DNA of 64,000 nt. Origin: Chlamydia trachomatis. Lineage in GTDB: Bacteria > Chlamydiota > Chlamydiia > Chlamydiales > Rhabdochlamydiaceae. Positions 1 to 9,361 of this stretch are shown here, one piece after another; the first letter of the stretch is position 1; every line of letters starts with the position of its first letter. The position numbers and the translations under genes were made by a program. The notes under the pieces were generated by a model. The model saw nothing but the letters and a program-made list of their open reading frames with translations, did no database searches and was not told the origin of the DNA. The stretch is taken from assembly GCA_945875745.1 (NCBI GenBank), contig CAMCLJ010000003.1:1-64000 (forward strand), given 5' to 3'.

Positions 1-1
1 G

Positions 2-118
2 GCGATCATGGATTGCATCGAGAACTTTAGTGGAGAGTACAAGACAGAGCTTGAAAGCCTTTTAACCTGGAAGTTCCAGACCTTTTCAGCTAAGAGGGCT
101 GAGGAAAAAGTGGCATGA
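2..118 (+). CDS. C-terminal tail of an unidentified protein (partial)
   Basis: An open frame enters from the left edge and ends at TGA 116-118, giving 38 residues that are rich in Glu and Lys and end in AEEKVA. The beginning lies outside the window, so neither family nor start can be judged. A transposase tail is possible given the IS remnants elsewhere, but no motif supports that. The next gene is convergent, and a strong hairpin at 188-224 lies between them. Confidence 0.4.
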   Translation, partial: AIMDCIENFSGEYKTELESLLTWKFQTFSAKRAEEKVA

Positions 119-187
119 AAATTTTAAATACCTATCCGCGCGCAGTATATCCTGGTAAATTTCGAACAGGATGACAAATAAAATATA

Positions 188-224
188 AGCCCGTCCAGAT
201 AAACAATCTTTATCCGGACGGGCT
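188..224. terminator. Bidirectional-looking rho-independent terminator
   Basis: A 9-bp GC-rich stem (AGCCCGTCC/GGACGGGCT) is followed by one mismatch and a further 6-bp stem (GATAAA/TTTATC) around a 5-nt loop. On the minus strand it is followed by a T-rich stretch, so it fits as terminator of the MYND gene that ends at 283. It may also stop transcription of the partial plus-strand gene. Confidence 0.75.
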
Positions 225-282
225 GTATATAATTTATTGTTTTTAATCTTATTCTATATGCAACTAGAAACTAAGCTCCCTG

Positions 283-1715
283 CTATTGAAGCGGACAAGT
301 AGTTACTGTTGCCATATACTTTTTCATGAACTGATCTTTTGACTGTATGAACGCTTCAAGATCAGTATGCGGTAATGGGGTGAAGCTTAATTCATGAAAC
401 TGATACAAAATCGACTCTAACCATTCATTAATCGCTGCAGAACCTCTCGAATACGGCATAGCCTGTGCAAAGTGATAGACGAGCTCGCCGATCAGGTATT
501 TAAGCTCTCCCTCATCAAATTTAGCTCGATCTTTTAAGGCTATGATCTGCACAAAGCGGGGTTCCACTTCTTCTTTCATAATCTCTTCGCTCTTTAAAGG
601 AGATGGATGCTGAAGATAAATAGAAGGTGGGCCCCCAGCTTGCTTCGGTTCCATAATCCAAAATTTCGTTGGAGCCGAAGGATCCGAAAGGTTTAAACAA
701 CCTATTACTCTATCTGCACGGTCTCCAACAATATAATGAAACCTAGCATCAATAGCGTTTTTATATTGAAAAGGAGGTTGGCCGCCGTACGTAATTTTTT
801 CACAATATCCGATTGCTCCTAGAAGGTTGGATATTTGGTGTTTTTGATGTGTAAGGGGAAATAAAGTAGCAAAGGTCTTTGCCGACTCCCGTTGTGCATC
901 GACCTGCAAAAATCCTGGTTCCGCTAAAATATCCCTTCTTGCCTGTTGAGTAAATGCTGCACGCTGGCGAGCAACAAGGCCACTTGCAACGTCCTCATCT
1001 TCACCAATTAGCCCTTTTTTAATACGAGAGTCGTGACCAATCCAATTCCGTTCATACATATCACTTACTGTCCAAGATTTATATTCCCATCCAGCACCTC
1101 CGTTTGCTTGAGCTAAAGGAACCATATGTTCATTATACAAGCTATACTGGCTTTGGTAAAGAGGTGTTAAAGAGGTGTTAAAGAGGTGTGATAGCAACAG
1201 CAACTTCCCCTTCTCAAACTACCAAAATTTTGTGCATCGCTAGTTTTATTATGTAAAGCAATCGATCGCCTTGCCTCTCCAAGTGACTTTAAAAGGATAT
1301 TATTGAAAAAATGTTTTAAATTACCTCTAGAAGCTGCTTCTTTCTTTAAAAAAGTAGACATTGTTTCAACATGTAATTTGCCTTGCTCACAAAAATACTC
1401 ATGGGATTTTTGGGAATAGATACTATTTGATCTGCCTGGATTTAATAAAGAAACCCCGACATCTTTTACCGCCTTTGGGGTTGGTAGGTGGCCGGCTGCA
1501 AGCAAGTCAACTGCCTTAGCATTCGGTGGGGTCGCTGTAATGCACAATTTTTGATGCCCGCCCGTTTTCCAGTCTTGTGTCTGACAATCTTTACTACAGT
1601 AAAAAACCTTTTTGCACTTACCACACCCTTTCAAATCCGACGGATTTGTATTTGTACATGCTTGATTATGACATTGCTTCATAGACTTGCTGGCTACTGG
1701 AATTACATTAAACAT
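283..1715 (-). pseudogene. MYND zinc-finger protein, split by an 11-bp tandem repeat (possibly phase-variable)
   Basis: The 5' part (1715 down to 1167, 182 residues) begins with a MYND-type zinc finger at about residues 15-58: a Cys pair (C-x4-C), then GCGKC, YCSKDCQ, DW and GHQKLC, the C6HC arrangement of the family. MYND fingers are protein-interaction modules common in eukaryotes and rare in bacteria. The 3' part (1203 down to 283) is in another frame and is unrecognised; a P-Y-x-R-G-S-A-A-I stretch lies near its C-terminus. The two parts meet in three perfect copies of an 11-bp unit. Removing one copy puts both in a single frame of 473 residues, so the intact gene is one protein. Either this copy is OFF by slippage or it is a true pseudogene. 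A secreted host-directed role is inference only. Confidence 0.75.
1157..1189. repeat. Three perfect tandem copies of an 11-bp unit inside the MYND gene
   Basis: TAAAGAGGTGT occurs three times head to tail. The unit length is not a multiple of 3, so each gain or loss changes the frame. The residues SLTPL are encoded at the end of the upstream frame and again near the start of the downstream frame, as expected when a unit has been duplicated inside the gene. Confidence 0.95.
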
Positions 1716-2474
1716 TGGTTTAACCTTTTTAAATTTAAATCAATCAAATTGTAAATAAATTTAAAAAAAAATCAATTTAAACTATTTATTTAATTAAAAA
1801 TACATTATTAATTTAATTTTAAAATATTATAAATTTATTGAAATTTTGAAAATATGTAAAAAAAAATGAAAACATCCAAATAAACCGGAAATAGCCGATA
1901 GCCCATATTTCACCCCCCTGCCCAATACGGGCGCTCATCCTATAAAAAGTCTTTTAATCCAAGCAAAATCTCTTTCAAGCAATCAGTGTTTTTTAGTGAG
2001 GCGAAAGGTTCTGCAAACTGCTTTAGTTTTCAGAACCTTTCGCCCTTTTATCTTTCTATATGGTATTCACAGAAAAACACCCATCCCCATTAGGGCCTAT
2101 TGAAGCTATTTTGGACTATAGCCTTCAACCGCTTCTAGAACACAAGCTTTCTTTCTCTAGGATATGGTTTTGGAACATGTGTGATTTGTGCATGACAAGG
2201 TTACCTCTGAAAAGATACATCATTTTTTGAATAAACCATGAGCCATAACCCTGATCAAATCAATGCTTGCCAGCCCGATTATCAAGAAGAGCTTATAAGA
2301 GATTTAACAGAAAAGACTAATGAACTGGTGGTATAATTACCTAAATAAACGAGGAAGAATCTGCTTCAAATAAAATAGGGCAGATAGGGGAATTTTCTGG
2401 TATAAAATCCCCAAGAAAGTACAATTTATTGATTGGCAATATCGGGTCCGTAGAAAAGGAAGATACATTAAGAA
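1716..2474. other. Intergenic region without a convincing gene
   Basis: About 1730-1880 is extremely A/T-rich and forms the leader of the MYND gene on the minus strand. A perfect 13-bp hairpin at 2001-2043 is listed separately. A 32-codon frame at 2238-2336 starts MSHNPDQIN; it has no recognisable family and may be a remnant. No clear promoter for the potA operon was found. Confidence 0.5.
2001..2043 (+). terminator. Strong plus-strand terminator with no gene in front of it
   Basis: A perfect 13-bp inverted repeat (GCGAAAGGTTCTG/CAGAACCTTTCGC) has a loop that itself pairs (AAACT/AGTTT), followed by CCCTTTTATCTTT. On the opposite strand the following bases are A-rich, so it terminates rightward transcription. 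No plus-strand gene lies upstream in the window within 1.8 kb, so it may belong to an unannotated small RNA or to a lost gene. Confidence 0.7.
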
Positions 2475-3566
2475 ATGAATAGCATCCTCTTAGAAAAACT
2501 CTCGAAATCGATGAATGATGGGCCGATTATTCCCGAACTGTCCCTTCATATCCCAGCTGGCAAATTCTTTGCTCTTCTTGGGCCGAGTGGATGTGGGAAA
2601 ACGACCCTCCTTAGGCTGATTGCAGGTCTAGAAACAGCAGATAGTGGAAAAATCTTTTTATCCAATCAAGATATTACCCATCTTCCAATCCATGAAAGAC
2701 CGATTAATATCGTTTTTCAAAACTACGCCCTATTCCCCCATCTTAATGTCTTTGACAATGTAGCTTACGGACTTAAATTAAAAAAAGTACCCAAACAAGA
2801 AATCAAAGAAAGGGTTTTAAAAATATTAGAATCCTTCCATTTAGAAGCTCACGTCTTTAAATACACCTCCCAGCTCTCCGGTGGGCAGCAGCAACGAGTG
2901 GCCCTTGCAAGAGCAATTATCAATGAGCCTAAGGTCTTATTACTGGATGAACCCCTTGCTGCGTTAGATTTTAAGCTTAGAGAAAAAATGCTTATAGAAC
3001 TTATTGAACTACAAGATAAGTTAAAGACGACATTCATCTATGTAACTCACGATCAATTTGAAGCCCTAACTGTTGCAGATCAGATGGCAATCATGAATAC
3101 AAAAGGGGAAATTGAACAAATTGGCACGCCAAAAGAAATTTATGAATTTCCGATTTCCTCTTTTGTTGCAAAATTTGTTGGTACAACTAATATTTTAAAA
3201 GGAACGCTTGTTAACTTATCTAACGATCCATCGATTGAAATTCCATCGGTAGGAAGATTTCAGGTATCCATACCTCAAAAAAAGGAATGGATGAGCGAGG
3301 GATGCAATGTTTTAATGAGTATGCGTCCTGAAAAAATATTTATTTCAAAAAAGCAAGTACCGAATTTTTCTAATACGATAAGAGCGGTTGTCCAGTCTAT
3401 TGTCTATCATGGACGATCAACACAATACAACGTCGTATTAACAAATGGAGAGAGACTGCAAGTCTTTGAACAAAATGAAGAGCATTTTCCGCAACAAGTG
3501 ATCGACTATGATAATGAAGTCTTCCTGTATTGGCAAAAAGAAAATGTGGTATTATTAGAAAGATGA
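2475..3566 (+). CDS. potA: Spermidine/putrescine ABC transporter ATP-binding protein
   Basis: This 363-residue ATPase energises polyamine import at the cytoplasmic face of the inner membrane. Walker A GPSGCGKT lies at about 36-43, the Q-loop in VFQNYALFPH, the ABC signature LSGGQQQR at about 135, Walker B VLLLDEP and the switch His in YVTHDQ. The C-terminal 120 residues form the TOBE-type regulatory region typical of PotA/MalK-type ATPases. It opens a four-gene operon with overlapping genes (ATP-binding, two permeases, binding protein), which makes polyamine the most likely substrate. A related cargo such as another small cation cannot be excluded from sequence alone. Confidence 0.9.
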   Translation: MNSILLEKLSKSMNDGPIIPELSLHIPAGKFFALLGPSGCGKTTLLRLIAGLETADSGKIFLSNQDITHLPIHERPINIVFQNYALFPHLNVFDNVAYGLKLKKVPKQEIKERVLKILESFHLEAHVFKYTSQLSGGQQQRVALARAIINEPKVLLLDEPLAALDFKLREKMLIELIELQDKLKTTFIYVTHDQFEALTVADQMAIMNTKGEIEQIGTPKEIYEFPISSFVAKFVGTTNILKGTLVNLSNDPSIEIPSVGRFQVSIPQKKEWMSEGCNVLMSMRPEKIFISKKQVPNFSNTIRAVVQSIVYHGRSTQYNVVLTNGERLQVFEQNEEHFPQQVIDYDNEVFLYWQKENVVLLER

Positions 3567-4450
3567 AAGGCAGCTTCTTAAGTAAAACATCCACCTCTTA
3601 CATCCCTTTCAGTCTTGGAACACCTGCTGTCTTATTGCAATTATTATTTTTTTATCTTCCTCTTTTACTTATCATCGTTACAAGCTTTGTAAACGTTTCA
3701 GAATTAGGTCATTTTGAAGGGGTTACTCTAAAAAAAATTACTCTCTTTCTTTCCCCTACCTATATGAAGGTGATCCTTTCCTCTATTCTATTGGGGCTAG
3801 CTACAGCCAGTATTTGTCTTATCATCGCCTATCCCCTTGCCTACTTCATGGCAATGCAAGGAAGGCGATATAAAAATCTTCTCCTGTTTCTACTAGTCAT
3901 CCCTTTTTGGACTAATTTTTTATTACACGTCTACGCTTGGTTTTTTGTGTTAGAAAGAGAAGGGCTCATTAATTCAATCCTGATGGGACTTGGAATCATT
4001 CAAGAACCAATCCATTTTTTAAATTCGATGTTTTCAATCATGATCATGATGGTCTACTACTATCTACCGTTTATGGTTCTACCGATCTACTCTTCTTTAG
4101 AAAAGTTTGAATACAAACTCATTGAAGCCTCCATGGATTTAGGGGCTAGCTGGTTTCAAACTTTTCGTCGGATTATGCTTCCATTAACAATTGGGGGAAT
4201 TAGAGCAGGATTTTTTCTTATATACATCCCAGCTTTTGGAGAATTTGCGATCCCCGAACTAATGGGAGGGGATAAATATATGTTTGTGGGTAGCGTAGTC
4301 TCCCATTATATCCTTGGAGATCAAACTGGATCTCTTGGAGCCGCCTTTACAGTTGTCGCTTGCCTATGTCTACTTTTGAGTGCAATGGGGCTTTATCAAT
4401 TACTTAACAAACTCATAATGCCAAAAAAAAGAAATGCAAAACCTATATAA
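3563..4450 (+). CDS. potB: Spermidine/putrescine ABC transporter permease
   Basis: This membrane permease of about 295 residues has six hydrophobic segments. The EAA loop that docks the ATPase is visible around IEASMDLGASWFQTFRRI (about residue 190). I start it at ATG 3563, which overlaps the potA stop as ATGA. An in-frame ATG at 3530 would add 11 residues but lies well inside potA. The order A-B-C-D and the tight coupling indicate one transcript. Confidence 0.88.
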   Translation: MKGSFLSKTSTSYIPFSLGTPAVLLQLLFFYLPLLLIIVTSFVNVSELGHFEGVTLKKITLFLSPTYMKVILSSILLGLATASICLIIAYPLAYFMAMQGRRYKNLLLFLLVIPFWTNFLLHVYAWFFVLEREGLINSILMGLGIIQEPIHFLNSMFSIMIMMVYYYLPFMVLPIYSSLEKFEYKLIEASMDLGASWFQTFRRIMLPLTIGGIRAGFFLIYIPAFGEFAIPELMGGDKYMFVGSVVSHYILGDQTGSLGAAFTVVACLCLLLSAMGLYQLLNKLIMPKKRNAKPI

Positions 4451-5219
4451 AGCACCTAAAATCCTCTCCTTTTCTTTTTTGTGCATGACCTATCTATTTC
4501 TGTACGTACCGATTATTGTACTTTTGGTCTTCTCTTTTAATTCCGAAAGCTTTCCAGCTCCATGGAAACAATTTTCTCTTAAGTGGTATCAAGAGCTACT
4601 GCAGGCAACGTACCTTTGGAAATCTTTTTTAAACTCGATGATTGTAGCCGCCTCTTCTACCTGCATTTCTCTTTTACTTGGAATTTTTCTGATTTTCTAT
4701 GCGGTTCAAGGAGGAAAAATTGGTAAAATGCTTTCTCTTTTCTACGGCAATGTAGTAATCCCTGAAACTGTATTAGCAGTCAGTTTACTTGGCTTTTTTA
4801 CTCTTGTAAGCATTCCTCTTGGTCTTAGCACGCTAATTTTAGCTCATACACTCCTGGGGCTTGGATTTGTTATCCCTATTGTCTACGCCCGCTTTCTCGA
4901 GCTTGATCCTAAACTCACTGAGGCCTCATTAATCCTTGGAGCGTCACCGATCCAAACATTCTTTAAAATCACTCTACGATTACTAAGACCCTCATTGATT
5001 TCGACAGGGCTGCTGGTCTTTATCATCTCTTTTGATGATTTTATCCTAGCTTATTTTTGTGCAGGCAGTTCCTCTCAGACTCTATCCCTTTATATTATGT
5101 CGATGCTACGCTCTGGAGTCTCTCCTATCGTGAACGCTTTATCTGCTGTTCTACTGGCTCTGAGCACCTTATTTGCCCTGTTGTTTTTCTCTTTTAAAAC
5201 AAGAGTGAGGATTCTGTAA
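4434..5219 (+). CDS. potC: Spermidine/putrescine ABC transporter permease
   Basis: This is the second permease, 261 residues, about six transmembrane segments, with the EAA loop at LTEASLILGASPIQTFFKI (about residue 165). It overlaps the end of potB by 17 nt and its own stop overlaps the potD start. With PotB it forms the transmembrane channel; the fold and motif are those of the binding-protein-dependent transport inner-membrane component family. Confidence 0.88.
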   Translation: MQNLYKAPKILSFSFLCMTYLFLYVPIIVLLVFSFNSESFPAPWKQFSLKWYQELLQATYLWKSFLNSMIVAASSTCISLLLGIFLIFYAVQGGKIGKMLSLFYGNVVIPETVLAVSLLGFFTLVSIPLGLSTLILAHTLLGLGFVIPIVYARFLELDPKLTEASLILGASPIQTFFKITLRLLRPSLISTGLLVFIISFDDFILAYFCAGSSSQTLSLYIMSMLRSGVSPIVNALSAVLLALSTLFALLFFSFKTRVRIL

Positions 5220-6289
5220 TGAAAAATAGAGTTATCCGCTCTTTTATAGTCTTTGCTTGGATCACTCTTCTTACCGTCTGTCTTTATATGCAAACTTCCT
5301 TTGCTCATCGTGGTGAAAAAATTATCAACGTATTTGCATGGGGAGATATTTTAGAACCATCAATTATTACCAAATTTGAAAAAGACAGCGGAATCAAAGT
5401 ACGGATGAGCTACTACTCATCCAATGAAGAGCTTATTGTCAAAATGAAAGCCACAAGGGGTAGAGGTTATGATCTTATTATCCCATCTGATTACGCAGTA
5501 AAGATCCTTATCCAAGATGAGCTACTTCACCCACTTGATAAAGACAAGCTTCTATTTTGGAAAGAAATCAACCAAAACTTACTCGGCCACCATTTTGATC
5601 CAGCCAATACATATTCTATTCCGTTCGAATGGGAGGTTTTTGGATTTGGCATCGATAAAGATTTTTTCTCCAAACGCTCTTTAGATCCTAGCTGGAAACT
5701 TATCTTTGATAAAAACTCTATCGATTACCGTATTGCAATGACAAACGATCCAATTGAAGCGCTCCTTTTTGGAGCATTTTATTTATTTGAAAAGACAACC
5801 CCTCTTTCTCTTCTACAAATACAAGAGGTAAAAAATCTACTGACTGAGCAAAAACAATGGGTCGAGGCATATGCAAGCTTTAGAGGCGATTATTTTCTTG
5901 CAACGAGAAACTGTCCTGTTGTTGTAGCCTCTAGCTCCTATATCTGGAAAACAATGAGGCAGTTCCCCTTCGTTTCCTTTGTCATACCCAAAGAAGGAAC
6001 CTTCATATGCATCGAAAATCTAGCTCTGCCAGCTACCACAGACAAACAAGAATATACCTACCGGTTTATTAACTACTTGTTTCAACATGAATCGGTAAAA
6101 ACACACTTTGAGACTTTTGGATTTTTTCCCTCTACAGTACAGAACTTAACTGATCTGAAAATTGATCCGAAAGCAAGAGAACTCATTGATGCCTCATCAG
6201 AGGAATTTGATCGGTTTCATTTTATAGAAGAAATTGTCCCTCAACAAATTATGCATGACACTTGGGTAGATGTAAAAACAAGCAATTAA
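5219..6289 (+). CDS. potD: Spermidine/putrescine-binding periplasmic protein
   Basis: This 356-residue solute-binding protein has an N-terminal hydrophobic signal (about residues 8-30, ending TSFA) followed by INVFAWGDILEPSII, the typical opening of PotD/PotF. The stop of potC and its start share bases (TAATG). PotD captures polyamine in the periplasm and delivers it to PotBC. There is no lipobox Cys, so it should be a soluble or signal-anchored protein. An intracellular bacterium would use this system to draw polyamines from its host. Confidence 0.88.
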   Translation: MKNRVIRSFIVFAWITLLTVCLYMQTSFAHRGEKIINVFAWGDILEPSIITKFEKDSGIKVRMSYYSSNEELIVKMKATRGRGYDLIIPSDYAVKILIQDELLHPLDKDKLLFWKEINQNLLGHHFDPANTYSIPFEWEVFGFGIDKDFFSKRSLDPSWKLIFDKNSIDYRIAMTNDPIEALLFGAFYLFEKTTPLSLLQIQEVKNLLTEQKQWVEAYASFRGDYFLATRNCPVVVASSSYIWKTMRQFPFVSFVIPKEGTFICIENLALPATTDKQEYTYRFINYLFQHESVKTHFETFGFFPSTVQNLTDLKIDPKARELIDASSEEFDRFHFIEEIVPQQIMHDTWVDVKTSN

Positions 6290-6295
6290 TTTCTA

Positions 6296-6682
6296 TTATC
6301 CAGTATTTAATTTCTTTAATAGAAACTCCTCTAGACTTTGAAAACATACATTTGTATCTGCTTGTTTGAGTAAAGAGACGTGTATATCTGGCAAAGAAGG
6401 CAGGCGAGGATCCTTAAGCAGCTGCAATCCGCGAGGTATCATAGTTCTTGGTAAAGTGGTAATGCCCATTCCCCCATTAACAGCTGCTACAATGCCAGCA
6501 TAACTTGGACTGATAAAGACGATTTTCCATCTAATTCCTGCTTTTTCTAATGCCTCAAGGGCCTTGGCTCGATACACACAGGGCTCTGGAGAAAGGACTA
6601 GCGGTAGTGGATTACTTTTATATCGATCGATCCAAGCCAAAACAAAGCCTATCGGCTGATCAATCAAAAAGAATGGTTTCAA
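6296..6682 (-). pseudogene. LysR-type regulator, C-terminal half only
   Basis: About 128 residues match the second half of the LysR effector-binding domain: PLPLVLSPEPCVYR, then a SPSYAGIVAAV segment and GMGITTLP. The helix-turn-helix and the hinge are absent: upstream in this frame only a few more related residues can be read before the sequence runs into the divergent DUF6671 remnant. Without a DNA-binding domain it cannot work as a LysR regulator, so I read it as a decaying remnant. Confidence 0.75.
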
Positions 6683-6708
6683 ATGAGCGAGGGCCAGACA
6701 CTGACGTA

Positions 6709-7563
6709 ATGAAAGAGAGATTATATCACAATCAACTGGCAGTTATTGCTACGATGCATAAGAAAGAATAGGTCATTGGACCTGTTCTTTCTCAGATACT
6801 TGGACTCAACAGCATCCCGGCAAATATAGATACCGATCAGCTAGGAACTTTTACGGCAGAAGTAGAGCATAAAACCTCAGCTCTCACTTGCGCGCGTCAA
6901 AAATGTGAGCTAGCAATATCTGCAACTAACATTCCTATTGCTGCTGCAAATGAAGGAAGCTTTGGTCCTCACCCTTTTATACCCTATATGGCATCGGATC
7001 ATAAGATTTTATATTTCATTGATCAAGAAAGAAATTTAGCGCTTCACCACACTCTTGTGACCACCAATACCAACTATGATCGGAAGGTTATTTCCGATCT
7101 AAGCATTTTAAATAATTTTGCAAAACAAGTCTTATTTCCTTCACACGTCTTAATTATTCGGGCCAATAAATCCAATCAGATCGATAAGATTTACAAAGGA
7201 ATACAAAATAGAGATGCCCTCGAACGTGTATTTTTAGAATGCTGCTCTTTATCCGATGATGGGCAGGCACTTGTTGAAACTGATATGCGCGCGCACATGA
7301 ATCCAACTAGGATGGGCGTAATTAAATAACTGGCCTATGATTTTGCCAAGAGACTTGCTACACCCTGCCCCTTCTGCAATCATCCAGGCTGGTCGGTGGT
7401 AGAAAAAAAAGCTGGGTTAGAATGCGCTCATTGCGGCTCAGAAACTGATATGATAAGATCCTATATTTTCGGATGTTCTAAATGTCATAACCAAAAAGAA
7501 AAACCGAGGGAAGATGGGATACTCAGAGCTAGCGCTCAATACTGCAGTCACTGCAATCCCTAA
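6709..7563 (+). pseudogene. DUF6671-family protein with two in-frame stop codons
   Basis: One continuous frame shows NQLAVIATMHKKE, DTDQLGTFTAEVE, EGSFGPHPFIPY, DMRAHMNPTRM and a C-terminal pair of zinc ribbons (CPFC, CAHCG, GCSKC, CSHC), which I recognise as the DUF6671 layout; function unknown. The frame is interrupted by TAG at 6769-6771 and TAA at 7327-7329, yet the sequence on both sides continues in the same frame without any indel. Two independent nonsense mutations in an otherwise well-kept gene point to recent loss. The start is uncertain; ATG 6709 is the nearest. The adjoining LysR remnant is divergent, perhaps its former regulator. Confidence 0.72.
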
Positions 7564-7768
7564 AAGGTAGCATAACAACTAAGAAATTCCAATCTTAACG
7601 GACTCCTCAGCAGCTGCATAGATGTAAAAATGAGGAATTCATTCCTTATATTCAAATTGTTTAAAATTTAAATTATAAATAATTTATTTTAATTTGAAAA
7701 TATATTATTTATAAAAAATTAACAATTAAAACGTAAAATAAAAACAAAAATTATTTAATGGTAAAATT

Positions 7769-8152
7769 ATGATAGAAAATATAAAAATATTGAATGATTC
7801 TCTTTATAAGCGTTTTATAGATGAAGACCTACCACCTCCAATTGCAAGAGAAATAAATAATGCAACTAAAGGTGGGTTCTTTGACGGGATAGGCCAAATA
7901 GCTCAGGGCGTCCTGCGCATAGCCTATGGAATAGCAAAACTGGCATATGGGATTATTTACACTGTTACAGCGATTTTATTGCGAAAAGATTGCCACCCAG
8001 AGATGATAGCCTTCGGTCTTCTAGACATTCTTATTGGAGGGCCATACCTGATCATAGCTGGGATCTTGCATACCGCCACACTGTCTGCTCGAGAGTTTTG
8101 CCATGAGAAAAATTCCGAGAAGTGGGTTGTTTTATCGGCTGTGCTATCTTAA
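7769..8152 (+). CDS. Small orphan membrane-associated protein
   Basis: 127 residues, not recognised. The first 35 are polar; from about residue 38 to 100 the chain is hydrophobic with two imperfect Tyr/Gly-rich helices (VLRIAYGIAKLAYGII) and a second segment LLDILIGGPYLIIAGIL. That suggests two membrane or hairpin segments, a pattern seen in inclusion-membrane proteins of chlamydiae, but the bilobed hydrophobic domain is not clear enough to assign it. The leader at 7660-7768 is very A/T-rich and carries AATAAAAACAA, also found before the genes at 13299 and 25146. Confidence 0.6.
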   Translation: MIENIKILNDSLYKRFIDEDLPPPIAREINNATKGGFFDGIGQIAQGVLRIAYGIAKLAYGIIYTVTAILLRKDCHPEMIAFGLLDILIGGPYLIIAGILHTATLSAREFCHEKNSEKWVVLSAVLS

Positions 8153-8280
8153 TATACATACTGCGAAATGGCTTTGCTTGAATATGGCAATCATCAGCCT
8201 GACCTTGAAGTACCAGCTCTCATATTGAACCTGTGTATTTATAAGCAAAAAAGAACAAAGAAACTTGAGTAAAAGATAGA

Positions 8281-8323
8281 TCCGGCAGGGGGATTAAGTG
8301 ATCAACTAATCCCCTCTGCCGGA
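8281..8323 (-). terminator. Terminator of the fab operon
   Basis: A 16-bp stem (TCCGGCAGGGGGATTA against TAATCCCCTCTGCCGGA, one bulge) with a 10-nt loop lies 17 nt after the acpP stop codon, followed on the minus strand by TCTATCTTTTACTC. Confidence 0.8.
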
Positions 8324-8339
8324 TAAGGATAGAATGGGC

Positions 8340-8573
8340 TTACCCTTTTTTCTTTTTGATGTACGCGATTACATCGCCTACAGTTTTAAGTTTCTCAGCT
8401 TCTTCTTCCGAAATCTCAAAACCAAAACGCTCTTCAAATGTCATAATAAGCTCTGTAAGATCCAAAGAATCTGCATTTAAATCTTCTACAAATGACTTAG
8501 AAGCTGAAACATCAGCTTCATCTACACCTAGTTGTTCTACAACGATATCTATAACTTCTTTTTCAATGGACAT
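8340..8573 (-). CDS. acpP: Acyl carrier protein
   Basis: 77 residues, strongly acidic, with the phosphopantetheine attachment site [10 protein letters not shown] (Ser at about residue 36). It carries growing acyl chains for the type II fatty-acid synthase in the cytoplasm. A Shine-Dalgarno-like GAAAGGAAAG precedes the ATG. It is the last gene of fabH-fabD-fabG-acpP, the same order as in Chlamydia. Confidence 0.96.
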   Translation of the reverse strand: MSIEKEVIDIVVEQLGVDEADVSASKSFVEDLNADSLDLTELIMTFEERFGFEISEEEAEKLKTVGDVIAYIKKKKG

Positions 8574-8605
8574 ATCTACTTTCCTTTCGGTTTATACAAT
8601 AAAAA

Positions 8606-9361
8606 CTACATTACCATGCCACCATCAACAGTCAGCACCTGACCGGTGATATAATCGGATAGTGGGCTGGCTAAAAAAATCGCCGCATTGGCAATATCTT
8701 CTGTGCATCCTAAGCGGCCCATAGGGATCTTCTTTACAATAACTTCTTTTTGCTGATCTGTCAGCACATCGGTCATTTTTGTTCGAATAAATCCAGGAGC
8801 TATACAATTCACACAAATCGCTCGGGTTGCAACTTCTTGGGCGAGGGCTTTTGTCAGACCAATCATCCCCGCTTTGGAGGCAGTATAATTTACCTGACCG
8901 GCATTTCCTGTCAATCCGACAACAGAGGATATATTAATAATTTTTCCTGCCCGGGCCTTAAGCATAGGGCGAACAAGAGCTTGGCACAGATTATATACTG
9001 ATTTCAAATTAGTATCGATCACATCGTCCCAGTCTTTTTCTGACATCTTCATTAAAAGACCATCACGGGTAATCCCTGCATTATTAACGAGGATATCGAT
9101 ATTGCCCCATGCCGCAAGGATACCTTGTATGACTGTATCGACGCTGACCTTACTTGACACATCGAGAATTTCAGATCTGAATTCTTGCTCTGGAAAAAGA
9201 CGGAGCCCCTCGAGCTCTTTTAACACTTCAGCAGCACGTTCTTGGTTTGTCCCAAAAATGGCCACATGAGCCCCTTGCTTTGCAAAACTCAAAGCAATTT
9301 CCTTACCAATACCTGCTGTCCCGCCAGTAATAATCGCTTTTTTTTGTTTTAGCAGCTGCAT
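8606..9361 (-). CDS. fabG: 3-oxoacyl-[acyl-carrier-protein] reductase
   Basis: This short-chain dehydrogenase of about 251 residues reduces 3-oxoacyl-ACP with NADPH. The cofactor motif TGGTAGIG is near the N-terminus, NNAG at about 90, and the catalytic Ser with Y-T-A-S-K around residue 155. I prefer ATG 9361 (MQLLKQ), which has AAGGA nine bases upstream, over ATG 9370, which would sit on top of that site. Its start overlaps the end of fabD. Confidence 0.94.
   Translation of the reverse strand: MQLLKQKKAIITGGTAGIGKEIALSFAKQGAHVAIFGTNQERAAEVLKELEGLRLFPEQEFRSEILDVSSKVSVDTVIQGILAAWGNIDILVNNAGITRDGLLMKMSEKDWDDVIDTNLKSVYNLCQALVRPMLKARAGKIINISSVVGLTGNAGQVNYTASKAGMIGLTKALAQEVATRAICVNCIAPGFIRTKMTDVLTDQQKEVIVKKIPMGRLGCTEDIANAAIFLASPLSDYITGQVLTVDGGMVM

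Noticed and set aside
1488-1754. Open frame of 88 codons on the plus strand
   Set aside because: It is antisense to the MYND coding region and spells no coherent protein; the Cys pattern of the opposite strand is clearly the real one.
6550-6771. 73-codon plus-strand frame as a separate gene
   Set aside because: Its first part is antisense to the LysR fragment; only the last 20 codons are meaningful, as the start of the DUF6671 remnant.
6709-7563. Stop-codon recoding in the DUF6671 gene
   Set aside because: TAG and TAA serve as ordinary stops elsewhere in the window and RF1 is present; two nonsense mutations explain it more simply.
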